Notes under the pieces: model-generated
What the model saw: the letters and a program-made list of their open reading frames with translations, nothing else
Told to the model about the DNA's origin: nothing
Databases searched by the model: none
Assembly (NCBI GenBank): GCA_017456555.1
Contig: JAFTJF010000011.1
Span: 223,831 to 287,830, forward strand
DNA: 64,000 nucleotides
Source: Clostridia bacterium
GTDB lineage: Bacteria > Bacillota > Clostridia > TANB77 > CAG-508
Direction of reading: 5' to 3'
Made by a program: the position numbers and the translations under genes
In this document: piece after piece, positions 1 through 9,736 of the stretch
How the letters are laid out: each line of letters begins with the position of its first letter
How positions within the stretch are numbered: position 1 is the first letter of the stretch

Positions 1-789
1 GATTTTGATTTTGTTATGGAAACATACAAAAAATATGATATTGATGCAGTTGTTCACTTTGCAGCTGAATCACATGTTGATAACAGTATCAAAAATCCAT
101 TTATATTTACACAAACAAACGTAATTGGAACTCATACATTATTAGAAGCAGCTAAACAATTCTGGGGAGAAGGAAGCGAAAATAAATTTGTTCACGTTTC
201 TACAGATGAAGTTTATGGAACACTTGGAGAAACAGGATATTTCACTGAAACATCTCCAATCCAACCAAACAGCCCATATTCAGCATCTAAAGCATCTTCA
301 GATTTAGTAGCTTTAGCTTATTGTGAAACATATAAAATGAATGTAACAGTTACAAACTGTTCAAACAACTATGGACCATATCAACATCATGAAAAATTAA
401 TACCACATATGATTTCTATGGCATTAAAAGATGAAAAATTACCAGTTTATGGACAAGGATTAAATATCAGAGATTGGTTATTTGTTGAAGACCACTGTGA
501 AGCTATTGATATAGTATTACACCAAGGAAGAAAAGGTGAAAGATACAATATCGGTGGACACAACGAAAAAAGAAATATTGAAATCGTTAAATTAATATTA
601 GAAAGATTAGGAAAACCAGAATCTTTAATTTCTTATGTTGAAGATAGAAAAGGACATGATTACAGATATGCAATCGATCCTACAAAATTAAAAGAAGAAT
701 TTGGTTGGGAACCAAAAACAATGTTCAAAGATGGTATTGTTAAAACTATAGATTGGTATTTAGCACATCCAGAATATTTAATGAAATAA
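1..789 (+). CDS. rmlB: dTDP-glucose 4,6-dehydratase, 5' end outside window
   Basis: This enzyme converts dTDP-glucose to dTDP-4-keto-6-deoxyglucose, the second step of dTDP-L-rhamnose synthesis, in the cytoplasm. The frame is open from base 1 (D-F-D-F-V before the first Met at 16), so the gene begins upstream; roughly 75 residues, including the N-terminal GxxGxxG of the NAD-binding fold, are missing. Visible family motifs are VHFAAESHVD, the STDEVYG block, the catalytic YSASK (Tyr codon at 277), NNYGPYQHHEKLIP and RDWLFVEDH. The C-terminus is intact and a strong terminator follows, so this is the last gene of its transcript. The many rhamnosyltransferase-like GT2 proteins downstream fit a need for dTDP-rhamnose. 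The call is firm; GalE/UDP-sugar relatives lack this motif set. Confidence 0.95.
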   Translation, partial: DFDFVMETYKKYDIDAVVHFAAESHVDNSIKNPFIFTQTNVIGTHTLLEAAKQFWGEGSENKFVHVSTDEVYGTLGETGYFTETSPIQPNSPYSASKASSDLVALAYCETYKMNVTVTNCSNNYGPYQHHEKLIPHMISMALKDEKLPVYGQGLNIRDWLFVEDHCEAIDIVLHQGRKGERYNIGGHNEKRNIEIVKLILERLGKPESLISYVEDRKGHDYRYAIDPTKLKEEFGWEPKTMFKDGIVKTIDWYLAHPEYLMK

Positions 790-803
790 TAAAGTAAATA
801 TAA

Positions 804-840
804 AAGAGCTTTTAGTTTATTTAACTAAAGGCTCTTTTTT
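804..840 (+). terminator. Rho-independent terminator after rmlB
   Basis: A 14-bp stem (AAGAGC...GTT against AACTAAAGGCTCTT, one G-U pair) with a short TATTT loop runs into a T tract at 835-840. It closes the rmlB transcript before the polysaccharide operon. A second, small perfect hairpin (AATAAAATT / AATTTTATT, 845-867) lies just after it. Confidence 0.9.
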
Positions 841-921
841 GCAGAATAAAATTTGACGAATTTTATTGAGTTGTGATGCGAAATTTTGCTCAAAAATAAA
901 TGAAATTTAGGCTTTTTTTAG

Positions 922-950
922 TTGAAAAAATAGATACTAAATGATAGAAT
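922..950 (+). promoter_or_regulatory. Sigma-A-type promoter of the first polysaccharide operon
   Basis: TTGAAA (922-927) and TAGAAT (945-950) are separated by exactly 17 bases, about 30 bases before the start codon at 981. It lies between the rmlB terminator and the first gene. No terminator is seen before 19811, so it may drive an operon of nearly 19 kb. Confidence 0.7.
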
Positions 951-980
951 AAGTACAATGAAAATTATGGGGTGCAAAAG

Positions 981-2726
981 ATGGAAATCTTAAAATTAAT
1001 TGTATTTATTTTTTCGTGTATGGGATATTATATCCATATAAAAAGAAAAACGGAGTTAAAAGAAGAGTTTATTCCAATAGTTTTAATTTCCGGAATTACA
1101 GTAATTGTATTTTTAGGAGGGATTTTAAATTTTCTAAAAGTTACTGTTTATGTTATTGGAATTATAGGAGTAATACTATTATTTAAAAATTTATACTTAA
1201 TTATAAAAAATAAAGAAAAATTTGATTTTAATAAAAATATATTAATTCTAGGCTTGCTTTTAGTTTGGGCTGCTTTGATTTTAAAAGGAGTAATTTTAAC
1301 ACATTATGATAATTTTTCTCATTGGGCAATGATAATTAGAGAGATGATTTCAGAAAATAGATTACCAAACTTTGAATCAACAACAATATTATTTACTTCA
1401 TATCCACCAGGAACAGCATGTTTTGTATATTTTGTTTGTAAATATTTAGGTGGTTCAGAGGCAATAATGCTTTTTGCACAAAGCATTATAATTTTAAGTA
1501 GTTTATACACATTATTTGTATTTGCAGATCGAAAAAATAAAGTAAATTATATAATTGCATTTATAACTATTATATATACTTTAATAACAAATATATTTAT
1601 AAATCAATTACTAGTAGATACTGTGTTACCAGCAATGGGAATTGCTGCACTTGCTTTAATCCTTTATTATAAAGATGATTCAAAAAAAGGACTAATTTAT
1701 TCAATTCCAATATTTACAATGCTTATATTGGTAAAAAACAGTGGAATATTTTTTATAATAATAGATATTTTTGTATGGCTTAAATGTTTTATAAAAAATA
1801 ATGGATTTAAAGCATTGTTTAAAACAAAATATTTACTATTATTGTTATTACCGGTATGTGCGCTTTTAATTTGGAATGCACATACAGATATAGTTTTTGA
1901 ATCTGCAGATACAGCAAAACATTCAATGTCAATTGAGAATTATTTAATTAATTTAGAAAATAAAGAAGATTCAGATTTTCCATTAATAATTTCTCAAATG
2001 AAAGAAAGAATACTATCTTTAACGGATAGAGATAATCAAATTTTAATAATTTGCGTAGTTTCTTATTTTGTGATGATTATAGCATCTTTTAAAAATAAGA
2101 AATCTAGAAAAGAAATTATTGGAATGTTAATAACATTTGTTTTAACATATGTTTTGTATCAAATAAGTTTATTTGCAATGTATGTATTTTCAATGCCAAC
2201 ATATGAAGCAAGACACTTAGCTGCATATACTAGATATTTTAGAACAATGGTTGTATTCAATGTTGGAATAACATGTATAACAATCGTTAGATTTTTGAAT
2301 ATATTTGAATTTGATAGAAATTCAAAAGAATATATAACAAAAATAATATTAATAATTTTAATTTGTGTTCCTGTTTGGTTAAATAAAAATGCAATAGGTT
2401 TGCTTTACAAAAATACTAGCGGTGGGAATGCAACGAGAAATATAATATTAAGTTATAAAAACATTCACAGTATTGAAGAAAAAAAGAGTTATTTAATATA
2501 TTTATCTGATAATACAGAGTTTGATCCAGATTATATGTATTATATTTGCAAATATGATTTTAGAAGTAAAGATGTAAAAGTTATAAAGAATTTTTCAGAA
2601 TTAGAAAATATGGATAAAGTTTTTGATTATGATTATTTTATAATGCTGGAAAAAGATGAAAGCACAAATGAGTTTTTAAATATAATTAAAGGAGACTTGG
2701 AAGCAGATGTCATCAGATTTAGATAA
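981..2726 (+). CDS. Multi-pass membrane protein, GT-C-like glycosyltransferase candidate
   Basis: A 581-residue integral membrane protein with about a dozen hydrophobic segments and a soluble C-terminal tail of about 90 residues. After the third or fourth segment lies a YDNFSHW stretch followed by YPPG, the kind of acidic/His extracytoplasmic loop seen in polyprenyl-sugar-using GT-C enzymes, so a role adding sugars outside the membrane is inferred, not shown. I place the start at ATG 981 because GGGGTG (969-974) is correctly spaced for it; an in-frame GTG at 972 lies inside that ribosome site. Its last 20 bases overlap the next gene, implying translational coupling. It could also be an uncharacterised polymerase-like protein. 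Confidence 0.55.
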   Translation: MEILKLIVFIFSCMGYYIHIKRKTELKEEFIPIVLISGITVIVFLGGILNFLKVTVYVIGIIGVILLFKNLYLIIKNKEKFDFNKNILILGLLLVWAALILKGVILTHYDNFSHWAMIIREMISENRLPNFESTTILFTSYPPGTACFVYFVCKYLGGSEAIMLFAQSIIILSSLYTLFVFADRKNKVNYIIAFITIIYTLITNIFINQLLVDTVLPAMGIAALALILYYKDDSKKGLIYSIPIFTMLILVKNSGIFFIIIDIFVWLKCFIKNNGFKALFKTKYLLLLLLPVCALLIWNAHTDIVFESADTAKHSMSIENYLINLENKEDSDFPLIISQMKERILSLTDRDNQILIICVVSYFVMIIASFKNKKSRKEIIGMLITFVLTYVLYQISLFAMYVFSMPTYEARHLAAYTRYFRTMVVFNVGITCITIVRFLNIFEFDRNSKEYITKIILIILICVPVWLNKNAIGLLYKNTSGGNATRNIILSYKNIHSIEEKKSYLIYLSDNTEFDPDYMYYICKYDFRSKDVKVIKNFSELENMDKVFDYDYFIMLEKDESTNEFLNIIKGDLEADVIRFR

Positions 2727-3786
2727 AAAAATCTTAATATTGATTCCAGCTTTGAATCCAACAAAAGAATTTGAAGAATATGTGGATTTATTAATTGAAA
2801 ATAGTTTTAAAAATATTGTAGTTATAAATGATGGAAGCAAAGAAGAGTGTAAAATAATTTTTGATAATATTTCTAAAAAAGAAGGTTGCAATATAATAAC
2901 TCATGAAGTAAATCAAGGAAAAGGAAAATCGTTAAAAGATGGACTAAAATACTTTAATGAATTAGAAAACAAAAACGAATTCTCGGGAGTTATAACAGTT
3001 GATTGTGATGGGCAACATTTAGTTAAAGATATTCTTTCAATAGCTAAAGAGATGGAAAATAATTCAGAGTCATTATTACTTGGAACAAGAGACTTTACAA
3101 GAAAAGATGTACCACCAAAAAGTAGTTTTGGAAATAAAGCTACATCAAATGTTTTTAGATTATTATATGGTGTTAAAATTTCAGATACTCAAACTGGACT
3201 AAGAGGAATTCCTACAAATTTAGTAGAAGTTTTTTCTAATTTATCTGGTGATCGTTATGAGTATGAATCTAATATGCTTATAGAATGTATTTTAAGAAAA
3301 ATAAAATTTGTTGAAATACCAATAGAAACGGTTTATATAGATAATAATTCTAATTCACATTTTAGACCAATACATGATTCGATATCAATCTATTGGAAAA
3401 TACTAAATTCATTTATTAAATATTCAGCTGTTTCAATAATTTCTTGTATAATAGATGTTGTATTGTTTAAAATCTTTTTAAGTATTTTAAATATATCAGT
3501 GGAAAATAGTTTGATAATAGTTTCTACTGTTTTGGCTAGAATAGTATCATCGTTTGTAAATTTTGGATTAAACAAAAAGGTTGCGTTTAATAGTAATAAG
3601 AAAATTAAGAGCACTATAATAAAATATTACACTTTGTGCATAGTTCAAATGTTAGTATCTGGTTTGGCAGTTTCTGGAATATTTGCATTAACACATATTT
3701 CAGAAGTTTTAATAAAAATAGTTGTAGATACAATATTATTCTTTATAAATTATAGAGTACAAAGAATTTTTATATTTAATGAATAA
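2707..3786 (+). CDS. Glycosyltransferase family 2 fused to GtrA-like flippase domain
   Basis: The N-terminal part (about residues 1-225) is a GT2 fold of the DPM1/GtrB type: IPALNPT, VVINDGS, QGKGKSLKDGL and the metal-binding DCDGQH are visible. Residues about 235-355 form a four-helix GtrA-like membrane domain beginning KYSAVSIISC. Such fusions are thought to charge undecaprenyl phosphate with a hexose and help move it across the membrane. The gene begins 20 bases inside the preceding membrane-protein gene, so the two are probably made together, with this protein supplying the lipid-linked sugar that the neighbour uses. That partnership is inference from position. Confidence 0.85.
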   Translation: MSSDLDKKILILIPALNPTKEFEEYVDLLIENSFKNIVVINDGSKEECKIIFDNISKKEGCNIITHEVNQGKGKSLKDGLKYFNELENKNEFSGVITVDCDGQHLVKDILSIAKEMENNSESLLLGTRDFTRKDVPPKSSFGNKATSNVFRLLYGVKISDTQTGLRGIPTNLVEVFSNLSGDRYEYESNMLIECILRKIKFVEIPIETVYIDNNSNSHFRPIHDSISIYWKILNSFIKYSAVSIISCIIDVVLFKIFLSILNISVENSLIIVSTVLARIVSSFVNFGLNKKVAFNSNKKIKSTIIKYYTLCIVQMLVSGLAVSGIFALTHISEVLIKIVVDTILFFINYRVQRIFIFNE

Positions 3787-3815
3787 TAAATCCATAGAAT
3801 AAAGAGGAGATAAAA

Positions 3816-5708
3816 TTGAAATTTTTAAAAAACTTGAGTAAATTTAGAAATGTTATATTGATAATTTTAGATTTATTATGTATCTTAATTGCTTATTTTT
3901 TGGGAGTTATTTTAATTTCAAATGATACAATTTTTGATTTATCATCATATTATACAGATAGATTAACGAGAACATTTGCTATTTCTGCTATTGTATATCA
4001 AGCAGTATTTCATATAACAAAAAGGTACAAACGTATAATTAGATATGAGAATTCAAAGGATTATTTAGAATATATTGCTTTATGCGTAATTTCATCAATA
4101 ATTGTTTCTGTAATAAGAGAAATTTTTAATCTTCATATAGCAACTGCAAAATTAAATATTCTAGCTGGTATTTTTATTGGAATTATGATGGTTTCGTATA
4201 GAATAATTGCTAGATATATATTAGTTTTTGATGTTGTTAATAAAGGAATAAGAGTTAGTAAAGAAAATAGAAAAAATTTATTAATTATTGGTGCAGGAAA
4301 TGCATCACATGAAATAATAAATACAATAAAAACTACTATGAATGAAAAATACAATATTATAGGTATTATAGATGATAATAAAAGAAGACTTGGATTTACT
4401 GTTTCTGGAGTTAAAATAATTGGAAATAGAAATGATATACCAAAAGTTTGCGAAGAAAACAATGTAGATTTAATTTTCTTTTCAATTGCAAATATAGATA
4501 ATGAAAATAAAAAACAAATTTTAAATATTTGTCAATCAACAAAAGCTAAAGTAAGGATTCTTCCAGGACTAAAAGAAATAATTAGAGATAAAAAATTATT
4601 TGAAAATTTAAGAGATGTTGAAATTGAAGATTTACTAGGAAGAGAACCTGTTAAACTAGATAATAAAAATATAGAAAGTTTAATAAAAAATAAAGTTGTT
4701 TTAGTTACAGGTGGTGGAGGTTCTATTGGTTCTGAACTTTGCCGTCAAATTGTAAAATACAATCCAGAAAAACTTGTAATGTTAGATATTTATGAAAATA
4801 GTTTATATGATATTGAACTTGAATTAAAAGCTAAATATCCAAAAATAAAAATCGAAGCAATAATTGCAAGTATAAGAGATAAAAAAAGATTAGAAAGTAT
4901 TTTTGAAAAATACAATCCATATTTAGTATTTCACGCAGCAGCACATAAACATGTTCCTTTAATGGAAAACAATCCATTAGAAGCAATTAAAAATAATGTT
5001 TTTGGAACTTATAATTTAGTTAATATTTCAGATAAATATAAAGTAAAACGATTTATCCAAATATCAACAGATAAAGCAGTAAATCCAACAAACATTATGG
5101 GAGCAACAAAAAGATTATGTGAAATGATTGTTCAAGCTAAAAATAAAGAAAGCGAAACTGAATTTGCTGCAGTTCGTTTTGGAAATGTTTTAGGAAGCAA
5201 TGGATCTGTTGTACCATTATTTAAAAAACAAATTGCAGAAGGTGGACCAGTTACAGTAACACATAAAGAAATAACAAGATTTTTTATGACAATACCAGAA
5301 GCAGTTGGGCTAGTACTTCAAGCAATGACTTATGCAAAAGGCGGAGAAATCTTTGTTTTAGATATGGGAGAACCTGTAAAAATTTATGATTTAGCAATAA
5401 GTTTAATAAAACTTTCTGGTTTAGTACCAGGAGAAGATATTGAAGTTAAATTTACTGGTTTAAGGCCAGGAGAAAAACTTTATGAAGAGCTTCTAATGGG
5501 AGAAGAAGGATTAGAAAAAACAGCACATAACAAAATATTTGTTGCTGAACCACTTGATATAACTGTTAAAGATATAGAAGAAAAATTAGAAAGATTTGAA
5601 GATATTTTAAAACTAGATGAAAATCAAGTTGAAAAAGATAAAGTTAAAAATATAATGAAATCAGTTGTTCCAACATATAAAGAACCAGATGAAGTTAATA
5701 AAAAGTAA
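3816..5708 (+). CDS. UDP-GlcNAc 4,6-dehydratase, membrane-bound (PglF/CapD family)
   Basis: This 630-residue protein has the full architecture of the long PglF/CapD/WbpM class: four N-terminal membrane helices (to about residue 140), a CoA-binding-like Rossmann domain (about 155-285), then the catalytic SDR domain with VTGGGGSIGSE from about residue 297. The family's altered active site is present: STDK (417-420) and MGATK (Met428, Lys432), where Met replaces the usual Tyr. It should make the 4-keto-6-deoxy sugar used by the aminotransferase encoded next. TTG start, with AAGAGGAGA at 3801-3810. It heads the PglF-PglE-PglC-like trio. Confidence 0.92.
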   Translation: MKFLKNLSKFRNVILIILDLLCILIAYFLGVILISNDTIFDLSSYYTDRLTRTFAISAIVYQAVFHITKRYKRIIRYENSKDYLEYIALCVISSIIVSVIREIFNLHIATAKLNILAGIFIGIMMVSYRIIARYILVFDVVNKGIRVSKENRKNLLIIGAGNASHEIINTIKTTMNEKYNIIGIIDDNKRRLGFTVSGVKIIGNRNDIPKVCEENNVDLIFFSIANIDNENKKQILNICQSTKAKVRILPGLKEIIRDKKLFENLRDVEIEDLLGREPVKLDNKNIESLIKNKVVLVTGGGGSIGSELCRQIVKYNPEKLVMLDIYENSLYDIELELKAKYPKIKIEAIIASIRDKKRLESIFEKYNPYLVFHAAAHKHVPLMENNPLEAIKNNVFGTYNLVNISDKYKVKRFIQISTDKAVNPTNIMGATKRLCEMIVQAKNKESETEFAAVRFGNVLGSNGSVVPLFKKQIAEGGPVTVTHKEITRFFMTIPEAVGLVLQAMTYAKGGEIFVLDMGEPVKIYDLAISLIKLSGLVPGEDIEVKFTGLRPGEKLYEELLMGEEGLEKTAHNKIFVAEPLDITVKDIEEKLERFEDILKLDENQVEKDKVKNIMKSVVPTYKEPDEVNKK

Positions 5709-5758
5709 AGCATTAGAAAATACAAAAATGAAAACCAAAAGAAAAGAGGAAGAGAATT

Positions 5759-6883
5759 ATGGGAAAAATATATTTAGCATCACCTCATATGTCAGAGGAA
5801 AAATATGAAGAAAAATATGTAAAAGAAGCATTTGATACAAACTGGTTATCAACAGTTGGAGAAAATATAAATGAATTTGAAAAATCTGTAAGAGATTATT
5901 TAGGACAAAAATCAAGTGTTGCTTTAGGAAGTGGAACATCTGCAATTCATTTAGGATTAAAAGCTTTAGGTGTAAAAAAAGATGATATCGTTTTTGTATC
6001 AGATTTAACATTTTCAGCAAGTGTAAATCCTATAATTTATGAATCAGCAACACCTGTTTTTATAGATTCTGAATATGCTACATGGAATATGAGTCCAAAA
6101 GCTCTAAGAAAAGCATTTGAAAAATATACTCCAAAAGCTGTTATTGTAGTTCATTTATATGGACGAGCTGCTAATATGAAAGAAATTGTGAAAATTTGTG
6201 AAGAACACAATGTTCCAATTTTAGAAGATGCAGCAGAAGGTCTTGGAACTATCTATGAAGGAAAATATCTTGGAACATTTGGTAAATGTGGAGCACTTTC
6301 ATTTAATGGAAATAAAATTATTACTACAACAGGTGGAGGAATGCTTGTTTCTGATGATGAAGAATTAGTAAATAAAGTTAGATTCTGGTCAACTCAAAGT
6401 AAAGATCCAGCTCGTCATTATCAACATTCTGAAATTGGATATAACTACAGAATGAGTAATGTTTTAGCAGGAATTGGTAGAGGTCAAATGAAAGTTCTAG
6501 AAGCTAGAATTGCTAAAAAGAATGAAATATTTAATAAATATAAAGAAGAATTTAAAGATATTGAAGATATTGAAATGATGCCAGAAAATGAAAATGAAAG
6601 ATCTAATCAATGGCTATCAGCAATGACTATAAAAGAATCTTCAAAAGTAAAACCTCTAGATGTGATTCTTGCTTTAGAAAAAGAAAATATTGAATCAAGA
6701 CCAGTTTGGAAACCAATGCACTTACAACCAGTTTTTGAAAAATATGATTTCATAAACGAAAATGAAAGTGGAATAAGTGTTGGTGAAGATTTGTTTAACA
6801 GAGGAGTTTGTCTTCCATCAGATACCAAAATGACAAATGAAGATATGGAAAGAGTAATAAAAATTATAAAAAATTTATTTTAG
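5759..6883 (+). CDS. DegT/DnrJ/EryC1 aminotransferase, PglE-like
   Basis: A PLP-dependent sugar aminotransferase of 374 residues. The Schiff-base lysine is Lys186 in FNGNKIITTTGGG, and GSGTSAIHL, EDAAEGLG and YNYRMSN match the family. Placed directly after the 4,6-dehydratase, it most likely aminates the C4 keto group to give a UDP-4-amino-sugar of the bacillosamine type. The start ATG has GAGGAAGAG just upstream. It is full length and intact, in contrast to the second DegT-family gene at 9737-10787, which is frameshifted. Confidence 0.9.
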   Translation: MGKIYLASPHMSEEKYEEKYVKEAFDTNWLSTVGENINEFEKSVRDYLGQKSSVALGSGTSAIHLGLKALGVKKDDIVFVSDLTFSASVNPIIYESATPVFIDSEYATWNMSPKALRKAFEKYTPKAVIVVHLYGRAANMKEIVKICEEHNVPILEDAAEGLGTIYEGKYLGTFGKCGALSFNGNKIITTTGGGMLVSDDEELVNKVRFWSTQSKDPARHYQHSEIGYNYRMSNVLAGIGRGQMKVLEARIAKKNEIFNKYKEEFKDIEDIEMMPENENERSNQWLSAMTIKESSKVKPLDVILALEKENIESRPVWKPMHLQPVFEKYDFINENESGISVGEDLFNRGVCLPSDTKMTNEDMERVIKIIKNLF

Positions 6884-6916
6884 AAAATAATATATAAAAA
6901 ATGTACGGAGAAAATA

Positions 6917-7564
6917 ATGTATAAAAAATATGTAAAAAGATTTCTAGATATTGTAATAAGCTTATTTGCATTGATAGTGTTATCACCAGTAATGCTTATT
7001 GTTGCAATACTTGTTAGAATAAAACTTGGAAGTCCAGTAATTTTTAAACAAGAGCGTCCGGGAAAAGATGGAAAGATTTTTAAATTATATAAATTTAGAA
7101 GTATGTCAGATAAAAAAGATGAAAATGGAAAATTACTTCCAGATGCAGAAAGGCTTACAAAATTTGGTAAAATTTTAAGAGCAACTAGTTTAGATGAACT
7201 TCCTGAACTTGTAAATATTTTAAAAGGTGAAATGAGTTTAATAGGTCCAAGACCTTTAGCAGTTTGTTATTTGCCTTTTTATAATGAAACTGAAAAACAT
7301 AGACATGATGTAAGACCTGGATTAACTGGTTTAGCTCAAGTGAATGGAAGAAATGCTTTAAACTGGGAAGATAGGTTTGCGTACGATATTGAATATGTAA
7401 ATAATATTACTTTTATAAATGACGTGAAAATATTATTCAAAACAGTTTATAAAGTATTTAAACGCGACGGAGTTGTAACAAGAGGAACAGGAAAAACAAT
7501 AGATTTTGATGTGTATAGAAAAGAACAATTAGAAAATAACAAAAAAGATGAAGAACAAAAATAA
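6917..7564 (+). CDS. Initiating phosphoglycosyl transferase, PglC-like
   Basis: A 215-residue monotopic phosphoglycosyl transferase that moves a sugar phosphate from a UDP-sugar to undecaprenyl phosphate, starting the repeat unit. One N-terminal hydrophobic helix (about 12-35) is followed by KFRSM and by TSLDELPEL, whose Asp93-Glu94 pair occupies the same numbers as the catalytic pair known in Campylobacter PglC. GPRPL and DVRPGLTGLAQVNGR are also present. Its place after the dehydratase and aminotransferase indicates that the first sugar of the glycan is the amino-sugar they make. Only the single-helix short form is present, not the long WbaP type. Confidence 0.92.
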   Translation: MYKKYVKRFLDIVISLFALIVLSPVMLIVAILVRIKLGSPVIFKQERPGKDGKIFKLYKFRSMSDKKDENGKLLPDAERLTKFGKILRATSLDELPELVNILKGEMSLIGPRPLAVCYLPFYNETEKHRHDVRPGLTGLAQVNGRNALNWEDRFAYDIEYVNNITFINDVKILFKTVYKVFKRDGVVTRGTGKTIDFDVYRKEQLENNKKDEEQK

Positions 7565-7616
7565 TGATTATAACAAATAAATGTGTATAAAAATGCAGTA
7601 AGTAGGGATAAAATAA

Positions 7617-8879
7617 ATGAAAAAAAGAGTGTTAATTTTAAATTGTGGTACATTAGCTTCAACAGATATAAATATGTCATTAAGATATAATGATGAATTT
7701 GAAATTTGGGGAGCTTCAACAAATAAAAATCATGGGGTATATGTTTATGAAAAATATATAGACGATATACCTAATATTAGTGATGAGAATTTTATAAAAA
7801 TATTAAATCAAAAAATTGAAGAATATGATTTTAAATTTATATTTGCACCACATGAAGATTTAGCACTTTTTATGCAAGAACACAAAGATGAAATAAATGC
7901 AACGATAGTATGTTCAGAATATGAAACAGCTCTTCTTTGTAGATACAAATCAAAAACTTATGAAAAAATGAAGGAATATGATTTCATCCCTAAAACATTT
8001 AAGAAAGATGAAGTTGAAGAATATCCAGTTTTTGTAAAAAAAGATAATGACCAAGGTGGAAGACATGCATATAAAGTTCAAAATAGGGAAGAATTAGAAT
8101 TATATGCAGCTTCTGATGATATGATAATTTGCGAATTTCTACCAGGTGAAGAAGTAACTATAGATTGTTTTACAAATAAAAATGGAAAATTATTATATTG
8201 TAATCCAAGAGCAGCAGATAGAATGCTTGCTGGTATTGATGTTCATGCAAGAAGAATTGAGCTTTCAGACGAAATAAAATATATTGCAGAAAGTTTGAAT
8301 AAAGAAATAAAGTTTAGAGGATTTTGGTTTTTCCAAATTAAAAAAGATATTAATGGAAAATTTAAATTATTAGAAATTGCAACAAGGCTTGCTGGAGCAT
8401 TTGCTTTAAATAAAAGTTTAGATGTGAATTTACCATTAATGGCTCTAAAGGATTTTGATGGACAAGATGTAGAAATATTGTTTAATGATATAAAGGTTGA
8501 AGTTGATAAACAATTCTTTTCTAAATTTTTAATGGATATAGAATACGAAGAAGTATATATAGATTTTGAGTCTTGTTTTGAAAATATAAAAATAATTAAT
8601 ACTCTATTGATTATGTACATATATCAATGCGTTAATAAAAATAAAAAAATAACTTTAGTTACAGATGATGAAAATATAGATTTATTGTTAGAAGAAAAAA
8701 AGATAAACAAAAATGTTTTTTCAAAAATAATAAAATTTAATAACTTAGAAGACACTATAAATAATAAAGCAATTTTTATATCAAATAATGAAAAATTAAA
8801 AAATGAATTGAGAAAACAAAAAAATATATATTGTTTTTCAACTAATTCTATTGAAGCATTGATAGATTGGAAAGCTTAA
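7617..8879 (+). CDS. ATP-grasp family carboxylate ligase
   Basis: A 420-residue protein with an N-terminal pre-ATP-grasp Rossmann-like domain (KRVLILNCGT; FIFAPHED at about 78-85), a central ATP-grasp fold (VFVKKDNDQGGRH, ICEFLPGEEVTIDCF, FWFFQIK and LLEIATRLAG) and a C-terminal Rossmann-like part of about 130 residues. ATP-grasp enzymes activate a carboxylate as an acyl phosphate and join it to an amine. In this position, straight after PglC, it is a candidate for acylating or aminoacylating the 4-amino-sugar; the substrate is unknown. Start ATG follows AGTAGGGA. It resembles carbamoyl-phosphate-synthase-like ligases seen in other capsule loci. Confidence 0.8.
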   Translation: MKKRVLILNCGTLASTDINMSLRYNDEFEIWGASTNKNHGVYVYEKYIDDIPNISDENFIKILNQKIEEYDFKFIFAPHEDLALFMQEHKDEINATIVCSEYETALLCRYKSKTYEKMKEYDFIPKTFKKDEVEEYPVFVKKDNDQGGRHAYKVQNREELELYAASDDMIICEFLPGEEVTIDCFTNKNGKLLYCNPRAADRMLAGIDVHARRIELSDEIKYIAESLNKEIKFRGFWFFQIKKDINGKFKLLEIATRLAGAFALNKSLDVNLPLMALKDFDGQDVEILFNDIKVEVDKQFFSKFLMDIEYEEVYIDFESCFENIKIINTLLIMYIYQCVNKNKKITLVTDDENIDLLLEEKKINKNVFSKIIKFNNLEDTINNKAIFISNNEKLKNELRKQKNIYCFSTNSIEALIDWKA

Positions 8880-8898
8880 GTAGAAAGGTATTTATGTT

Positions 8899-9666
8899 AT
8901 GTTTGAAATGAAAAAGTTAGAAAAAGAAAATCTAACAATTGCTAAAAAATTCTTTAAAGAAATTAAATTTTATATGACCAAAACAGCTCTTCAAGGTTAT
9001 ATGGGAGAAGTTTTTGTTGATAATTTGGAGAATCCAGATTTTGCATGTGTTTTGCTTGGAAGATTTTTCTTTATAGATGGTAATCCGAATAATAAGTTAG
9101 CAAAAAAAGTATTAGCAAGTATTGATGATTATTACAAAACCATTATTGCTAATGAAAATTGGTTTGAAGCAATAGAAGATGTTTACAAAGATAAGTTTGA
9201 AATTGATTATAGATATTCAATAAAAAAAGATACAAAATTCGACAAAGAAAAATTAAATAAATTAATTTTAGATAAAAGTGAAGAATACGAAATAAAGCCA
9301 ATAGATAAAGAAATTTATAAAATTATAAAAGCAACAAATTCTTTTTCAACAAATATAAAAATGACAACTGATTATGAAAAATATGGAATTGGTTTTTGTG
9401 CAATAAATAAAGATAATGAAATTGTAGCAGTTATTACTTCAAATGGAATATATGATGACGGAGTTGAAATAAATATAAAAATTGAAGAAAATGATAGAGG
9501 CAAAGGACTTGGAACAATACTTTCTGCAAAAATGATTTTAGAATGTTTAGAAAGAAAACTTTATCCAAGTTGGGATGCTGCTAATTTAGATTCTGTTGGT
9601 TTGGCTGAGAAATTAGGATATGAAGTAGATTCGAAATATAGAATTTATAAAATTAACAGAGGCTAG
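8899..9666 (+). CDS. GNAT-family N-acetyltransferase (zwittermicin-resistance-like)
   Basis: A 255-residue protein whose C-terminal 110 residues are a GNAT fold: the acetyl-CoA pyrophosphate loop is RGKGLGT, followed by ILECLERKLYPSWDAAN and LAEKLGY. The long N-terminal region and the WDAANLDS motif recall the GNAT_acetyltran (zwittermicin A resistance) family rather than small ribosomal acetyltransferases. It lies within the sugar-modification block, so it may N-acylate an amino-sugar or an aminoacyl substituent. The acceptor cannot be read from sequence. Start ATG at 8899 has AAAGG ten bases upstream. Confidence 0.72.
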   Translation: MFEMKKLEKENLTIAKKFFKEIKFYMTKTALQGYMGEVFVDNLENPDFACVLLGRFFFIDGNPNNKLAKKVLASIDDYYKTIIANENWFEAIEDVYKDKFEIDYRYSIKKDTKFDKEKLNKLILDKSEEYEIKPIDKEIYKIIKATNSFSTNIKMTTDYEKYGIGFCAINKDNEIVAVITSNGIYDDGVEINIKIEENDRGKGLGTILSAKMILECLERKLYPSWDAANLDSVGLAEKLGYEVDSKYRIYKINRG

Positions 9667-9736
9667 AAAAATATAAATAATGCAGAATAAACAACAAAAG
9701 ATATGAAATATAAAAAGTATAAAAGGAAAACAATAG

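Noticed and set aside
972-980. GTG at 972 as the start of the first membrane protein.
   Set aside because: It lies inside the GGGGTG ribosome site that fits ATG 981.
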